Positions 14,095-22,933 of a stretch of DNA of 33,646 nucleotides are shown piece after piece. Both the position numbers and the translations under genes were made by a program. The DNA lies in NCBI GenBank assembly GCA_900769275.1, contig CAAGGA010000012.1, forward strand, positions 1 through 33,646. Direction: 5' to 3'. Each line of letters opens with the position of its first letter. The stretch's first letter is position 1. The notes below the pieces were generated by a model. It was not told where the DNA came from, searched no databases, and worked only from the letters and a program-made list of their open reading frames with translations. Source of the stretch: an uncultured Prevotella sp. Its GTDB lineage: Bacteria; Bacteroidota; Bacteroidia; Bacteroidales; Bacteroidaceae.

Positions 14095-15288
14095 ATGAAA
14101 AAAAATATCATCATCGCCGTAGCGGCAATAGCAATCATCGGCATCGCAGCTTTCTTCTTCATTGGCGGAAAGAAAGAAGCGAAAATAAGTTTTGAGACCG
14201 CCAAAGTGCAGACAACGACCATCACCAACAGCGTCACCGCTACGGGAACCATCGAACCTGTCACCAGTGTCACCGTGGGTACGCAGGTCAGCGGCATCGT
14301 CAGCAAGCTCTACGTAGATTACAACAGCACGGTGAAGAAAGGACAGGTGATAGCAGAACTCGACCGCACCAACCTCACCTCTGAGCTGAATACCGCAAAG
14401 GCAAACCTCTCCTCGGCGCAGAGTGACATGCAGTATCAGCGCAGTAACTACCAACGCTACAAGACTCTCTACGACAAAGGACTTGTCTCCACGGACGAAT
14501 ACGAGAGCGCAAAACTGAGCTATGACCGCTCCGTAGAGTCGGTAAAGACGGCACAGCAGAGCGTGGCACGGGCACAGACGAACCTCGGATACGCCACCAT
14601 CACCTCGCCTATCGACGGAGTGGTGCTGAGCAAAGCCGTCGAAGAGGGTCAGACGGTGGCTGCCAGCTTCAACACCCCGGAGCTTTTCACCATCGCCCAG
14701 GACCTGACCAATATGCAGGTAGTCGCCGACGTGGACGAGGCTGACATAGCGGAAGTGAAGGAAGGCGACAAGGTAACGTTCACCGTGGATGCCTATCCCG
14801 ACGATGTCTTCCATGGAAACGTGACACAAGTGCGTCAGGCTGCCACCACGACAAACAACGTGGTGACCTACGAAGTGGTCATCTCCGCCCCTAACGCCGA
14901 CCTGAAGCTCAAGCCGGGACTCACAGCCAACGTCACCATCATCACCAACGAGAAAGCCGACGTGTGCGCAGTCCCCGTGAAAGCCCTCCGCTTCATGCCG
15001 ACAGAATCCATGCTACAGCCCGGCGAAACGATTGCCGATTGCCAGGGAAAAGACAAGGTATGGGTGAAACAAGGACAGACGATACGTGCCATCGCCGTAG
15101 AAACAGGTATCAGCAATGGTGTCATGACCGAGATAACAGGAGGAGTAAAGCCGGGTGACATCGTGATTATTGGCTGCAATGCCATAGGAATGCCAGGCGC
15201 AAATGCTGAAAATGAGAACGGAGACACCAATCCTTTCATGCCTGGCCCTCCGGGAAAGAACAAGAATAAGGATGCAAAGAAGGAGTAA
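14095..15288 (+). CDS. MacA-like periplasmic adaptor (HlyD/RND-MFP family)
   Basis: Predicted 397-residue membrane-fusion protein linking the inner-membrane MacB-like transporter to the TolC channel. One N-terminal membrane anchor (about residues 4-23, IIIAVAAIAIIGIAAFFFIGG) is followed by the lipoyl half-motif VTVGTQVSGIVSKLYVDYNS, a coiled-coil hairpin with NLSSAQSDMQYQRSNYQRYK, the second lipoyl half YATITSPIDGVVLSKAVEEGQ-like segment, and beta-barrel and membrane-proximal domains. The C-terminus is a short disordered Pro/Lys-rich tail. Length is normal for MacA (about 370-400). The ATPase gene starts 5 nt after its stop, so the two are cotranscribed. Assigned to MacA rather than an RND adaptor because of the following ABC genes. 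Confidence 0.93.
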   Translation: MKKNIIIAVAAIAIIGIAAFFFIGGKKEAKISFETAKVQTTTITNSVTATGTIEPVTSVTVGTQVSGIVSKLYVDYNSTVKKGQVIAELDRTNLTSELNTAKANLSSAQSDMQYQRSNYQRYKTLYDKGLVSTDEYESAKLSYDRSVESVKTAQQSVARAQTNLGYATITSPIDGVVLSKAVEEGQTVAASFNTPELFTIAQDLTNMQVVADVDEADIAEVKEGDKVTFTVDAYPDDVFHGNVTQVRQAATTTNNVVTYEVVISAPNADLKLKPGLTANVTIITNEKADVCAVPVKALRFMPTESMLQPGETIADCQGKDKVWVKQGQTIRAIAVETGISNGVMTEITGGVKPGDIVIIGCNAIGMPGANAENENGDTNPFMPGPPGKNKNKDAKKE

Positions 15289-15293
15289 ACACC

Positions 15294-16049
15294 ATGGAAG
15301 AGAAAAGAAAAGTAGTAATAGAACTCGACAACGTGAAGCGTGATTTCATCGTCGGTTCAGAGACGGTTCACGCCCTGCGCGGTGTCTCGTTCAAGATATA
15401 CGAGGGCGAGTTCGTCACCATCATGGGCACTTCAGGCTCAGGAAAATCTACATTGCTCAACCAGTTAGGCTGTCTCGACACGCCGACCTCCGGAGAATAC
15501 TACCTCGACGGCATCAGCGTCAGGCAGATGAAACGCAGGCAAAGGGCAAAACTGAGGAACAGGAAGATTGGCTTCGTGTTCCAGAACTATAACCTTCTGG
15601 CAAAGACCACATCGGTGGAGAACGTGGAACTGCCCCTGATGTACAACAGCGAGTATAACGCCCGACAGCGCAGGGAAGCCGCAATAAACGCCCTGCAGCA
15701 GGTAGGACTGGGCGACAGGCTCTACCATAAGTCCAACCAGATGTCGGGAGGACAGATGCAACGCGTGGCAATAGCAAGGGCATTGGTGAACAATCCCGCC
15801 GTCATCCTCGCCGACGAGGCCACGGGAAACCTCGACACCCGCACCTCCTTCGAGATGCTCGTGCTCTTCCAGCGGCTGCACGCCGAGGGAAGAACCATCA
15901 TCTTCGTCACCCACAACCCCGAGATAGCGCAGTATTCCAGCCGCAACATCATGCTCCGCGACGGACTGATACGCGAGGATGTGCAGAATGACAACATCCT
16001 CTCTGCAGCTGAAGCCCTTGCCGCACTGCCCATACCCAACGACCAGTAA
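15294..16049 (+). CDS. MacB/LolD-type ABC transporter ATP-binding protein
   Basis: Predicted 251-residue cytoplasmic ATPase that powers the partner permease. It has Walker A GTSGSGKST near residue 45, the Q-loop segment IGFVFQNYNLLAKTTSVENVELPL-like, the signature MSGGQMQRVAIARAL, Walker B VILADEATGNLD and the switch-histidine segment IIFVTHN. These features place it in the MacB/LolD/FtsE branch of ABC proteins, which use the mechanotransmission mechanism rather than forming an import channel. In E. coli the ATPase is fused to MacB; here it is a separate gene, as is usual in Bacteroidota. It is 5 nt behind the adaptor and 11 nt before the permease, firmly in one operon. Confidence 0.95.
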   Translation: MEEKRKVVIELDNVKRDFIVGSETVHALRGVSFKIYEGEFVTIMGTSGSGKSTLLNQLGCLDTPTSGEYYLDGISVRQMKRRQRAKLRNRKIGFVFQNYNLLAKTTSVENVELPLMYNSEYNARQRREAAINALQQVGLGDRLYHKSNQMSGGQMQRVAIARALVNNPAVILADEATGNLDTRTSFEMLVLFQRLHAEGRTIIFVTHNPEIAQYSSRNIMLRDGLIREDVQNDNILSAAEALAALPIPNDQ

Positions 16050-16060
16050 CACCTCACGAC

Positions 16061-17287
16061 ATGAATATAGCAAACCTATTGAAGATAGCATTTCGCGCAA
16101 TAGCGAACAATGCGTTCCGCTCGTTCCTCTCCATGCTCGGCATCATCATCGGCGTTGCCGCCGTGATAGTGATGATGGCGATAGGACAGGGAAGCAAGGA
16201 GAGCATCAGAAAGAACATCTCGCAGATGGGAACCAACGTCATAATGGTGCGTCCCGGTGCCGACATGATGGGCGGAGTGAGACAAGACCCGTCCTCCATG
16301 CAGACGCTGAAGATAGCCGACTACGAGAAGATTCTGCAGGAGAAGAAATACGTCACCTACGTATCACCCGAGGTCACGGCAAGCGGACAGGCGATATATG
16401 GTGCCAACAACACCAACACGACCATCTACGGCGAGTCACTCGACTACCTCGACATCAAGCAATGGGAGGTGGAAGAGGGTGTGGCATTCACAGAAGAGGA
16501 CGTAAAGAAGAATGCAAAAGTCTGCATCGTAGGCAAGACCATCGTCGATGACCTCTTCCCCAACGGTGGCGACCCCATAGGCAAGACAATACGTTTCAAG
16601 AGCATTCCCTTCCGCATCTGCGGCGTACTCAAGTCAAAAGGCTACAACAACTGGGGCATGGACCAGGACAACGTCATCATCGCACCCTACACGACAGTGA
16701 TGAAACGCATCGCCGCACAGACATATTTCTCCGCCATCAACTGCTCCGCCATCACGGAAGAACTGAGCGAAGAGGCAATAGAAGAACTGACGGGCATACT
16801 CCGCAGCAACCACAAGATAAAGGACACGTCAGGCGACAGCGACGACTTTACCATCAGAAGCCAGCAGGAAATGATGGAGACCATGTCATCAACGATGGAC
16901 ACCGTCACCATCATCCTCGTGGTGGCAGCAGCCTTCTCCCTGCTCGTGGCAGGCATCGGCATCATGAACATCATGCTCGTCAGCGTGACGGAGCGAACAA
17001 AGGAGATAGGACTGAGAATGTCAGTCGGAGCACGCGGCATCGACATCAGCAACCAGTTCCTCATCGAATCAATCATTATCTCGCTGACAGGCGGCGTGCT
17101 GGGCATACTGCTTGGCGAACTGACAGCCATGCTTGCCAACGCCGTCTTCCACCTTCCGACCAGCGTGCCCGGATGGAGCATCGTGGTAAGCTTCATCGTC
17201 TGCACCATCATCGGTGTAGGCTTCGGATATTTCCCCGCACGCAAGGCAGCAAGAATGGACCCCATCGAGGCTATAAGATACGAATGA
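16061..17287 (+). CDS. MacB-like ABC transporter permease
   Basis: Predicted 408-residue inner-membrane protein with the MacB fold: one N-terminal transmembrane helix (about residues 20-42, including SMLGIIIGVAAVIVMMAIG), a large periplasmic domain (about 45-280), then three helices closing the FtsX domain, among them AAAFSLLVAGIGIMNIMLVSV and the GVLGILLGELTAML region. The coupling segment TERTKEIGLRMSVGAR is characteristic of MacB-type permeases, and the C-terminus PARKAARMDPIEAIRYE is the usual family ending. Such pumps push substrates already in the periplasm, for example peptides, lipids or macrolides, through TolC. The real cargo is not predictable. An AACAACTA-type repeat separates it from the damaged regulator genes. 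Confidence 0.95.
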   Translation: MNIANLLKIAFRAIANNAFRSFLSMLGIIIGVAAVIVMMAIGQGSKESIRKNISQMGTNVIMVRPGADMMGGVRQDPSSMQTLKIADYEKILQEKKYVTYVSPEVTASGQAIYGANNTNTTIYGESLDYLDIKQWEVEEGVAFTEEDVKKNAKVCIVGKTIVDDLFPNGGDPIGKTIRFKSIPFRICGVLKSKGYNNWGMDQDNVIIAPYTTVMKRIAAQTYFSAINCSAITEELSEEAIEELTGILRSNHKIKDTSGDSDDFTIRSQQEMMETMSSTMDTVTIILVVAAAFSLLVAGIGIMNIMLVSVTERTKEIGLRMSVGARGIDISNQFLIESIIISLTGGVLGILLGELTAMLANAVFHLPTSVPGWSIVVSFIVCTIIGVGFGYFPARKAARMDPIEAIRYE

Positions 17288-17290
17288 TTT

Positions 17291-17372
17291 TTGTTGTTTG
17301 GTTGATAGTGTTCGACTTGATAACAAAGCCCAAACAACTAAACAACTAAACAACTAAACAACAAAACAACAA
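17291..17372 (+). repeat. AACAACTA-type repeat between the permease and kinase-remnant genes
   Basis: GTTGTTTGG (17293-17301) pairs with CCAAACAAC (17330-17338), and the right side continues as four AACAACTA-type units up to the ATG at 17377. This mirrors the arrangement before macA. Confidence 0.7.
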
Positions 17373-17376
17373 AACC

Positions 17377-17955
17377 ATGTCCCCACTCCCAAGCAGAAAG
17401 AACACCATACACCTCTGCGCCATCCTCGCCGTCATGCTCATACCGATGATGTTCGTAAGACCGGACGAAAGGCTCACCCTGACCCTTTACCTGTTCAAAA
17501 GCGTGATGTCGGTAGCGATGATTGCCGTCTTCTATATCAACTACCTCTGGCTCGTGCCAAGAATGATAGAGAAAGGGAACAGAGAGCGATTTGTTGTCAT
17601 AAACGTTGCACTCATAATCTTCATGGCTATTATCATCATGATATTTCGCCATTATGAGATACGCTATATGACAACAGAACTCTCATGGAAACCACCACAC
17701 AATACAGAAATAACAATCAGTTTCCGCACACTGATGATGTTGCGCGATGCCTTCAATCTCCTTCTCTCTTCACTCCTTGCCCTCAGCCTGAGGATGACTC
17801 AACACGCACAACGACAGATACAGCTGCGTCAGGAAGCAGAAGTCGCCAAGAGAGAGGCAGAACTGAGGGGACTGCGTTTCCAGATATCACCGCATTTTCT
17901 GCTCAACTCCCTCAACAACATCTACGTCCTGACGGCAATAAGAATCCCATCATGA
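17377..17955 (+). pseudogene. LytS-type sensor histidine kinase, truncated by deletion
   Basis: The 192-residue product is the front part of a LytS/YpdA-like (His_kinase family) sensor. It keeps about four transmembrane helices (near 12-30, 38-58, 72-90 and 115-140), a coiled coil (RQEAEVAKREAELRGLRFQ) and the phosphoacceptor box ISPHFLLNSLNNIY with its His. It stops after VLTAIRIPS: the whole ATP-binding domain, normally another 150 or so residues, is gone. The next frame continues as the tail of a LytTR regulator, so the gene was joined to its own partner by an internal deletion. Without an ATPase domain it cannot autophosphorylate. A residual membrane product is possible. Confidence 0.85.
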
Positions 17956-18155
17956 GTCTGATGAACATGAAGACCTTAGAGGAATATCTCACCCCTCCGG
18001 AATTCATGCGCGTCCACCGCTCGTTCATCGTCCACATGCCCAAGGTCAGTGCCATTGACCGGATGCGGCTCATCATCGGCAACAATGCCATCACCGTCTC
18101 CGACACATACAGGAACGCCGTGCAGGAATACATTGACTCGCACACCCTGGCGTAA
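17952..18155 (+). pseudogene. LytTR response-regulator remnant (DNA-binding part only)
   Basis: The frame reads DGNKNP just before the ATG at 17952, then SLMNMKTLEEYL, FMRVHRSFIV and ITVSDTYRN, the C-terminal part of a LytTR DNA-binding domain as found in AgrA/LytR-type regulators. The receiver domain and the first part of LytTR are missing. The ATG overlaps the stop of the kinase remnant (ATGA), so a 67-residue piece could be made by coupled translation, but it lacks the start of the LytTR fold and is unlikely to bind DNA normally. In related operons an intact kinase-LytTR pair follows TolC-MacAB genes, which fits a lost pump regulator. Confidence 0.85.
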
Positions 18156-18248
18156 TTGGTTGTCGGTTGTAGTTTCTGGTTGTCGGTCTTTGGTTAATAA
18201 TTATGGTGTCCAGATTGTAGTTCTGAAAGACTGCGGAGAACAAAAAAA

Positions 18249-18436
18249 ATAGGACAAAACAAACATCAATGATATTGCAAGGCAAAAGCATTGATATTAC
18301 ACGACAAAAGCGTTGATATTACCGAGTAAAAGCTAAGCTTTTACAACGTAATATCAACGCTTTTAATATACCTTTGACTATCAACACCTTACACAAGCCA
18401 TTGCGCAAGGATGGGGATAGGACAAAATGAGACTGG
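18249..18436. repeat. 188-bp interspersed repeat, copy c2
   Basis: Same length and layout as 3117-3304. AAAAGCGTTGATATTAC (18306-18322) pairs perfectly with 18348-18364; inside, GTAAAAGCT and AGCTTTTAC flank a single A. Two direct CAAAAGC(A/G)TTGATATTAC units stand side by side (period 22 bp). It lies between the convergent ends of the LytTR remnant and the M3 peptidase gene. Bases 18156-18248 hold only degenerate GGTTGTCGGTT-like sequence. Confidence 0.85.
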
Positions 18437-18473
18437 AGGGAGAGCGTACCCAATTGTTGGGTTTGCTATCCCA

Positions 18474-20615
18474 TCAATCCAAACCACGGTTGCGGAGCAA
18501 TGCATCAATCTTTGGCTCTGCACCACGGAAGTTGCGGTACATCGTCATGCCGTCGTCGATACCGCCGGGAGTGAGGACGTACTTGCGGAATCTCTCAGCC
18601 ACATCCTGATTGAAGATGTCGCCCGTCTCCTTGAATGCCTCGAAGCCATCGGCATCAAGCACCTCGGCCCATATATAGCTGTAGTAGCCTGCCGTGTAGC
18701 CACCTCCCATGGTATGAGAGAAATTCGTCACACGATAGCGGGGTTGTATCTGACGGGGAATGCCGCGCTCGGCAAGTTTCTGCTCCTCAAACTTCATCAC
18801 GTCGAAGTTCTCCGGCACCTCCGTCAAGACGTGAAGATCCATATCCACATACGATGCGGCAAGGTATTCCACGGTAGCGAAGCCCTGACCATACTTGCTG
18901 GCAGCCTCGTATTTCTCCAGCAACTCCTTGGGAAGAGGTTCACCCGTCTTGTAATGCTTGGCATAAACGTCAAGTACCTCCGGCTCGAAAGCCCAGTGCT
19001 CGTTAATCTGTGAAGGCAGTTCCACGAAGTCACGCTCCACTCCCGCCACGCTCTGATAGTGGACGTCACGCATGAAAGAGTGCAGGGCATGACCGAACTC
19101 ATGGAACATCGTGGTGACATTATCCACTGACTGCAGTGCAGGGATGTCGCCCGTGGCAGGAGTCATGCTGCACACATTGACCACGACAGGCTCCACACGC
19201 TTGCCGTTCTCGTACTTCTGACCGCGGAACGACGTGCACCACGCTCCCGCACGCTTGCTGGTACGGGGGAAATAATCGCTGTAGAACACGGCAAGGAGAC
19301 TACTGTCCCTGTCATACACCTCCCAGGCCTGCGCCGTCTTCTCATAGGAAGGCAGCTCCGGGGTCACCTCCTTGAAAGTAACGCCATAGAGCCTGTTGGC
19401 ACAATAGAACACGCCTTTCAGCACATTGTTTATCTCAAGATATTCGGAGAGCTTGCTCTCGTCGAAATTAAACTTCGCCTTTCTTGCACGCTCGGAGTAA
19501 TAGCGGTAGTCCCAACCCTCGGGTTCGCAGTCGAGACCGTCCTTCTTCATCTCCTCACGGATGTCAGCCAGCTCCTCATTCGCTTTCTTCACGGCAGGAG
19601 TCCATATCTGGTCGAGAAGGTTATACACCGCCTCCGGCTTCTTTGCCATACGCGTATCAAGAATCTGTGCCGCCGGAGTCTCGAAGCCCATGAGCTTTGC
19701 ACGCTCCAAACGCAGGCGGACAAGACGGGCGCATATCTCCTTGCTGTCCCACTCGTTGCCCTGATTGCCACGGTTGCAATAAGCATCATACACCTTGCGG
19801 CGCAACTCGCGGTTCTTGCAATACTGCAGCACGGGGTTGCAGGAAGCACGCTGCATGTTGAACATCCACTTGCCTTTCTGTCCCTGTTCCTCAGCCATCT
19901 GCGCTGCACGCTCTATGTCAGCCTGCGGAAGACCGTCGAGCTCTGCAAGGGTTTCCACGGTGACGAACGTGTTGTTGGTCTCATGCAGGAGGTTGTTGGA
20001 GAACTGAAGCTGCAGGGCGGAAATCTCCTGATTCAGTTCGCTGAGCCTTACCTTGTCAGCATCGGAGAGGTTTGCACCATTGCGCTCAAACTGCTTGTAT
20101 ATCTTCTCCACCACTTTCATCTGCTCATGCGTCAGCTGCGTGCTGTCCATGTCATCATACACCGTCTTGACACGCTTGAAGAGGTCGGGATTCATGTATA
20201 TGGCATCACCATGCTTTGAGAACATGGGCGACATCTCCTTGGAGAGGTCACGTATCTCCTGCGTGGAATTACTGCTGGAAAGCGGATAGAACGTACCCTC
20301 AGCACGTTCGAGTTCCTCACCGCTCTTCTCCAATGCCACGATGGTATTGGCGAAAGTAGGAGCGGCAGGGTTGTCGATAATCGCCTTGATACGCTCCGTC
20401 TGTTTTGCCATACCGTCGAGGAAAGCCTCACGGTAGTTGTCGATGGTAATCTTGTCGAACGACTCGATAGCGTGCTTGTTATTACTCTTTGCCATGAGCG
20501 CATTGCTGCTTGCAGGCTTCTCCGTGACAGCCTCAACGTTGGCGTTGTCCTGCGACTTGCATCCGCCAAACGTGATTGTCGTTGCAATCATTGATAATAG
20601 TGTTATTCGTTTCAT
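18474..20615 (-). CDS. dcp: M3-family metallopeptidase (peptidyl-dipeptidase Dcp-like), lipoprotein
   Basis: Predicted 713-residue zinc peptidase of family M3 (thimet oligopeptidase/Dcp). Dcp removes dipeptides from peptide C-termini. The zinc motif HEFGH is at residues 505-509, followed by ALHSF and the downstream segment DFVELPSQINEHW that supplies the third zinc ligand. The N-terminus is a lipoprotein signal ending in TFGGC (Cys19), so the enzyme is probably membrane-anchored and periplasmic, unlike the cytoplasmic E. coli Dcp; this suits an organism feeding on peptides. Length is the usual 680-720. It is monocistronic: convergent with the regulator remnant through the 188-bp repeat, and preceded by a decayed ATPase locus. 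Confidence 0.93.
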   Translation of the reverse strand: MKRITLLSMIATTITFGGCKSQDNANVEAVTEKPASSNALMAKSNNKHAIESFDKITIDNYREAFLDGMAKQTERIKAIIDNPAAPTFANTIVALEKSGEELERAEGTFYPLSSSNSTQEIRDLSKEMSPMFSKHGDAIYMNPDLFKRVKTVYDDMDSTQLTHEQMKVVEKIYKQFERNGANLSDADKVRLSELNQEISALQLQFSNNLLHETNNTFVTVETLAELDGLPQADIERAAQMAEEQGQKGKWMFNMQRASCNPVLQYCKNRELRRKVYDAYCNRGNQGNEWDSKEICARLVRLRLERAKLMGFETPAAQILDTRMAKKPEAVYNLLDQIWTPAVKKANEELADIREEMKKDGLDCEPEGWDYRYYSERARKAKFNFDESKLSEYLEINNVLKGVFYCANRLYGVTFKEVTPELPSYEKTAQAWEVYDRDSSLLAVFYSDYFPRTSKRAGAWCTSFRGQKYENGKRVEPVVVNVCSMTPATGDIPALQSVDNVTTMFHEFGHALHSFMRDVHYQSVAGVERDFVELPSQINEHWAFEPEVLDVYAKHYKTGEPLPKELLEKYEAASKYGQGFATVEYLAASYVDMDLHVLTEVPENFDVMKFEEQKLAERGIPRQIQPRYRVTNFSHTMGGGYTAGYYSYIWAEVLDADGFEAFKETGDIFNQDVAERFRKYVLTPGGIDDGMTMYRNFRGAEPKIDALLRNRGLD

Positions 20616-20702
20616 ATATGCGTTTTATGTTAGATATATCTATGAAGAAAGTAGCCGTATAGTAACTGGGTGACAGTTGCCTCAAAACTAACGCATGACA
20701 TC

Positions 20703-21178
20703 TTACTTCTGACTTAATATATTGGCAGTAGTTATTCCTGATACAGACAGTTTCATCTTTTCCCTTGCTGTTGGTAAAATAGCATAGCGACCAGATTGTA
20801 CCCACGTGTAAGGATGTTCGGCTTTTGGCAATTTGTTAATCTCCGCTGCATGGGTTTTAAGCCAACACTCCAGCAATCTAACTTTGTTTACAACCTGATC
20901 CACCTCAGATGTTTCAGCTGGATGTACCTCAAAAAAATAAATCCTGTCATCATACGATAGAGCAGATTTTCAAACTTGTTATTCACTACAAAACCATAGT
21001 TCTCCAACGATTTTAATATGGCAAATCGGTCTTTTATCAATTTGAACATTTGTAGGAACAAACTCTTTCCACTTGCCTGTGCACCTATAAGCACAGTTAA
21101 ATCACCCAATTCAACACTAACTTCTCGAATTAGTCCAAAATTCTTAACTGCAATTCTATCTTTCTGCGCAATATCCAT
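20703..21178 (-). pseudogene. Decayed AAA-type ATPase fragment joined to the tail of a second protein
   Basis: The first part (start ATG 21178) reads MDIAQKDRIAVKNFG, then ELGDLTVLIGAQASGKSLF, a P-loop start typical of OLD/AAA-type ATPases, but Walker B and all later domains are absent. After NNKFE the frame is lost; the other frame continues SALSYDDRIYFFEVHPAET, HPYTWVQSGRYAILP and stops at 20703. One extra base in the A-run at 20967-20970 would join the two frames. Even then the ATPase core is missing, so both an internal deletion and a frameshift are inferred. The second part may be the end of a separate small gene that followed the ATPase. Not functional as an ATPase. Confidence 0.65.
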
Positions 21179-21354
21179 TATAAAAATCAAAAAAAAGCAA
21201 GTGTCAGCCAACACACCAAATATATTGTATTCGAGTGCAAATTTACATAAAATACCCGAATTATAAGCCAGTCGAAATAAAAAAAACTAATCTCATCCCC
21301 CACAAAATTGCATGGTTTTGCAAACAGAAGACAGAAATTGAAACATCAATGAAC

Positions 21355-21396
21355 AAAAAAAAGTGAGTCTCCCTGGTGGGGGACTCACTTTTTTTA
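21355..21396. terminator. Strong bidirectional intrinsic terminator after the susCD operon
   Basis: Fifteen bases (21355-21369, A8 then GTGAGTC) pair with 21382-21396 (GACTCAC then T-run); CCC and GGG can extend the stem into the loop. T-runs at both ends allow function on either strand, most likely ending the susD transcript about 125 bp past its stop. The rest of 21179-21521 holds GTTGTGGGTT/CCTATAACCG sequence reminiscent of the GTTTTACG-type family, but too diverged to call. Confidence 0.85.
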
Positions 21397-21521
21397 TATG
21401 GGTTGTGGGTTATTGGTTGTGGGTTTGGGGTTAATAATGCTTTTGTAATGGAGACTTTCTCAATAGCCAAAGCTATACTGACCAAAAACCTACAAGCAAA
21501 GACCTATAACCGTAGAACCTA

Positions 21522-22913
21522 TTAATATCCTGCATTCTGCTTGAGATCGGCATTCAGGTCAATCTCACCCTGTGGGATTGGCAGAATGTTGTTCTCTGCG
21601 TCATACTTCACTTCCTTGTTGGTGATGCTGGTCACAGACTTCTTGTTACGCCAGTAAGCGAACGCAATCTGATTCTCCTGATACATCTCGTACGTATACT
21701 GGTCGAGGACATCGTCGATAGTAACGGTAGCCACATCCTCATAACCCTCGATACGGTTGCGGAGAAGAGTATTGATATACTCAGCAGCCTTGTCACCCTT
21801 ACCAAGTTTCACATAAGCCTCGGCAGCGATGAGATAAAGCTCGGAGAGGCGAATAATCTTTGGATTGTTGACATAAAGATTTCCGTCTCTTCCTGGGAAC
21901 TTACCAGGGTAGTATGCCTGATTTTTAGATGCTTTTGTCTGATCCTTGATAGTCTTTGAACGTACATCCTTAGGATGAGTGGAGAGGTACTGATAAAGAG
22001 CACCGTCTTCATTGAAAGCCATCTCGGAATAACCGCTATAGTCTGAGTAATAACCTATGGCATAACGCTGCGGGGTATAGTTGGAAGTGATGAGAAGCTC
22101 GAGGATTGACTCGTCCGTTCCCTCCTGAAGCCATACCTTTGAATAGTTGTCCAAGGTGTAGAGAGCATAGTTTCCGCTGTTGATTACAGTGTTTGCATCA
22201 TCAATAGCTTTCTGATACTCTCCCATATAGAGATATGCACGGGAGCGGATAGCTATGGCTGCATACTTGTTGAAGTAGCCAAGGTCGCTCTCTTCTGCCA
22301 TCATCTCTGCACCCTTTGTGAGGTCAGCGATTATCTGCTCGTAGGTTTCCTTGAGGGTATTGCGTACTGCAAGATACTCCGGCTCATATACACGGGTTGC
22401 AAGTACGATACCTGACTGTGCCTCAGAAGTATTGGCAACAGTGGAAGGGATATGTGCGAACATACGTGCAAGGTCGAAATGAAGCATTCCACGCCATGCG
22501 TAGAGCTGACCTACGAGGTCTGTTATCTCCTCTGTCTGCTCAAGATTGGCAGCCTCGTCGATAGCCTTGTTTGCTTCAGCAATACACTTGTAGAAGAAGA
22601 AATAAGGCACTTCAGAGAACTGGTGGGTCTTATCTACCGTGTAGAAAGCAATAGGAGAAGACTGACCATTGTCCTTTACAATCTTGTAGTTGTTTGTGAG
22701 GAGGTCAGCATAGATACCGAACTCGGAAGCGTAAGTCATACGCTCTACAGTCATCGGATAAGCGACACCGTTGACTGCATACAGCAAGTCAGCCGCAGAA
22801 GTAATTGTTCCATCGACAGGAAGAGCGTTGGTAGGCTCCTTGTCAAGGAAGTCACTGCATGATGTGAACATCAGTCCTGCAACGAGACTCAATGATAAAA
22901 ATATCTTATTCAT
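21522..22913 (-). CDS. SusD/RagB-family glycan-binding lipoprotein
   Basis: Predicted 463-residue outer-membrane surface lipoprotein that forms the lid of a SusC-type importer and binds the oligosaccharide or peptide cargo. The signal peptide ends in the lipobox FTSC with Cys19, followed by SDFLDKEPTNALP, the classic SusD start. Tetratricopeptide-like helices include FNKYAAIAIRSRAYLYMGEYQKAI-like and ELYLIAAEAYVKLGKGDKAAEYIN-like segments, and the C-terminus EIDLNADLKQNAGY is typical. It is somewhat shorter than many SusD proteins (500-600). Its gene follows susC by 20 nt in the same operon. The cargo is unknown; the neighbouring hydrolase suggests a glycan. Confidence 0.95.
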   Translation of the reverse strand: MNKIFLSLSLVAGLMFTSCSDFLDKEPTNALPVDGTITSAADLLYAVNGVAYPMTVERMTYASEFGIYADLLTNNYKIVKDNGQSSPIAFYTVDKTHQFSEVPYFFFYKCIAEANKAIDEAANLEQTEEITDLVGQLYAWRGMLHFDLARMFAHIPSTVANTSEAQSGIVLATRVYEPEYLAVRNTLKETYEQIIADLTKGAEMMAEESDLGYFNKYAAIAIRSRAYLYMGEYQKAIDDANTVINSGNYALYTLDNYSKVWLQEGTDESILELLITSNYTPQRYAIGYYSDYSGYSEMAFNEDGALYQYLSTHPKDVRSKTIKDQTKASKNQAYYPGKFPGRDGNLYVNNPKIIRLSELYLIAAEAYVKLGKGDKAAEYINTLLRNRIEGYEDVATVTIDDVLDQYTYEMYQENQIAFAYWRNKKSVTSITNKEVKYDAENNILPIPQGEIDLNADLKQNAGY

Positions 22914-22933
22914 ATTATTATTTCCTCTTATTA

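Noticed and set aside
14023..14829. Minus-strand 268-codon open frame
   Set aside because: Antisense to the macA-like gene, with no recognisable motif; the plus strand encodes a full adaptor.
18448..18462. ACCCAA-TTG-TTGGGT hairpin as terminator of the M3 peptidase gene
   Set aside because: The stem is only 6 bp and no T-run follows on the minus strand.
21410..21520. A further GTTTTACG-type repeat copy before susD's end
   Set aside because: GTTGTGGGTT and CCTATAACCG pieces recall the family, but the conserved core is absent.
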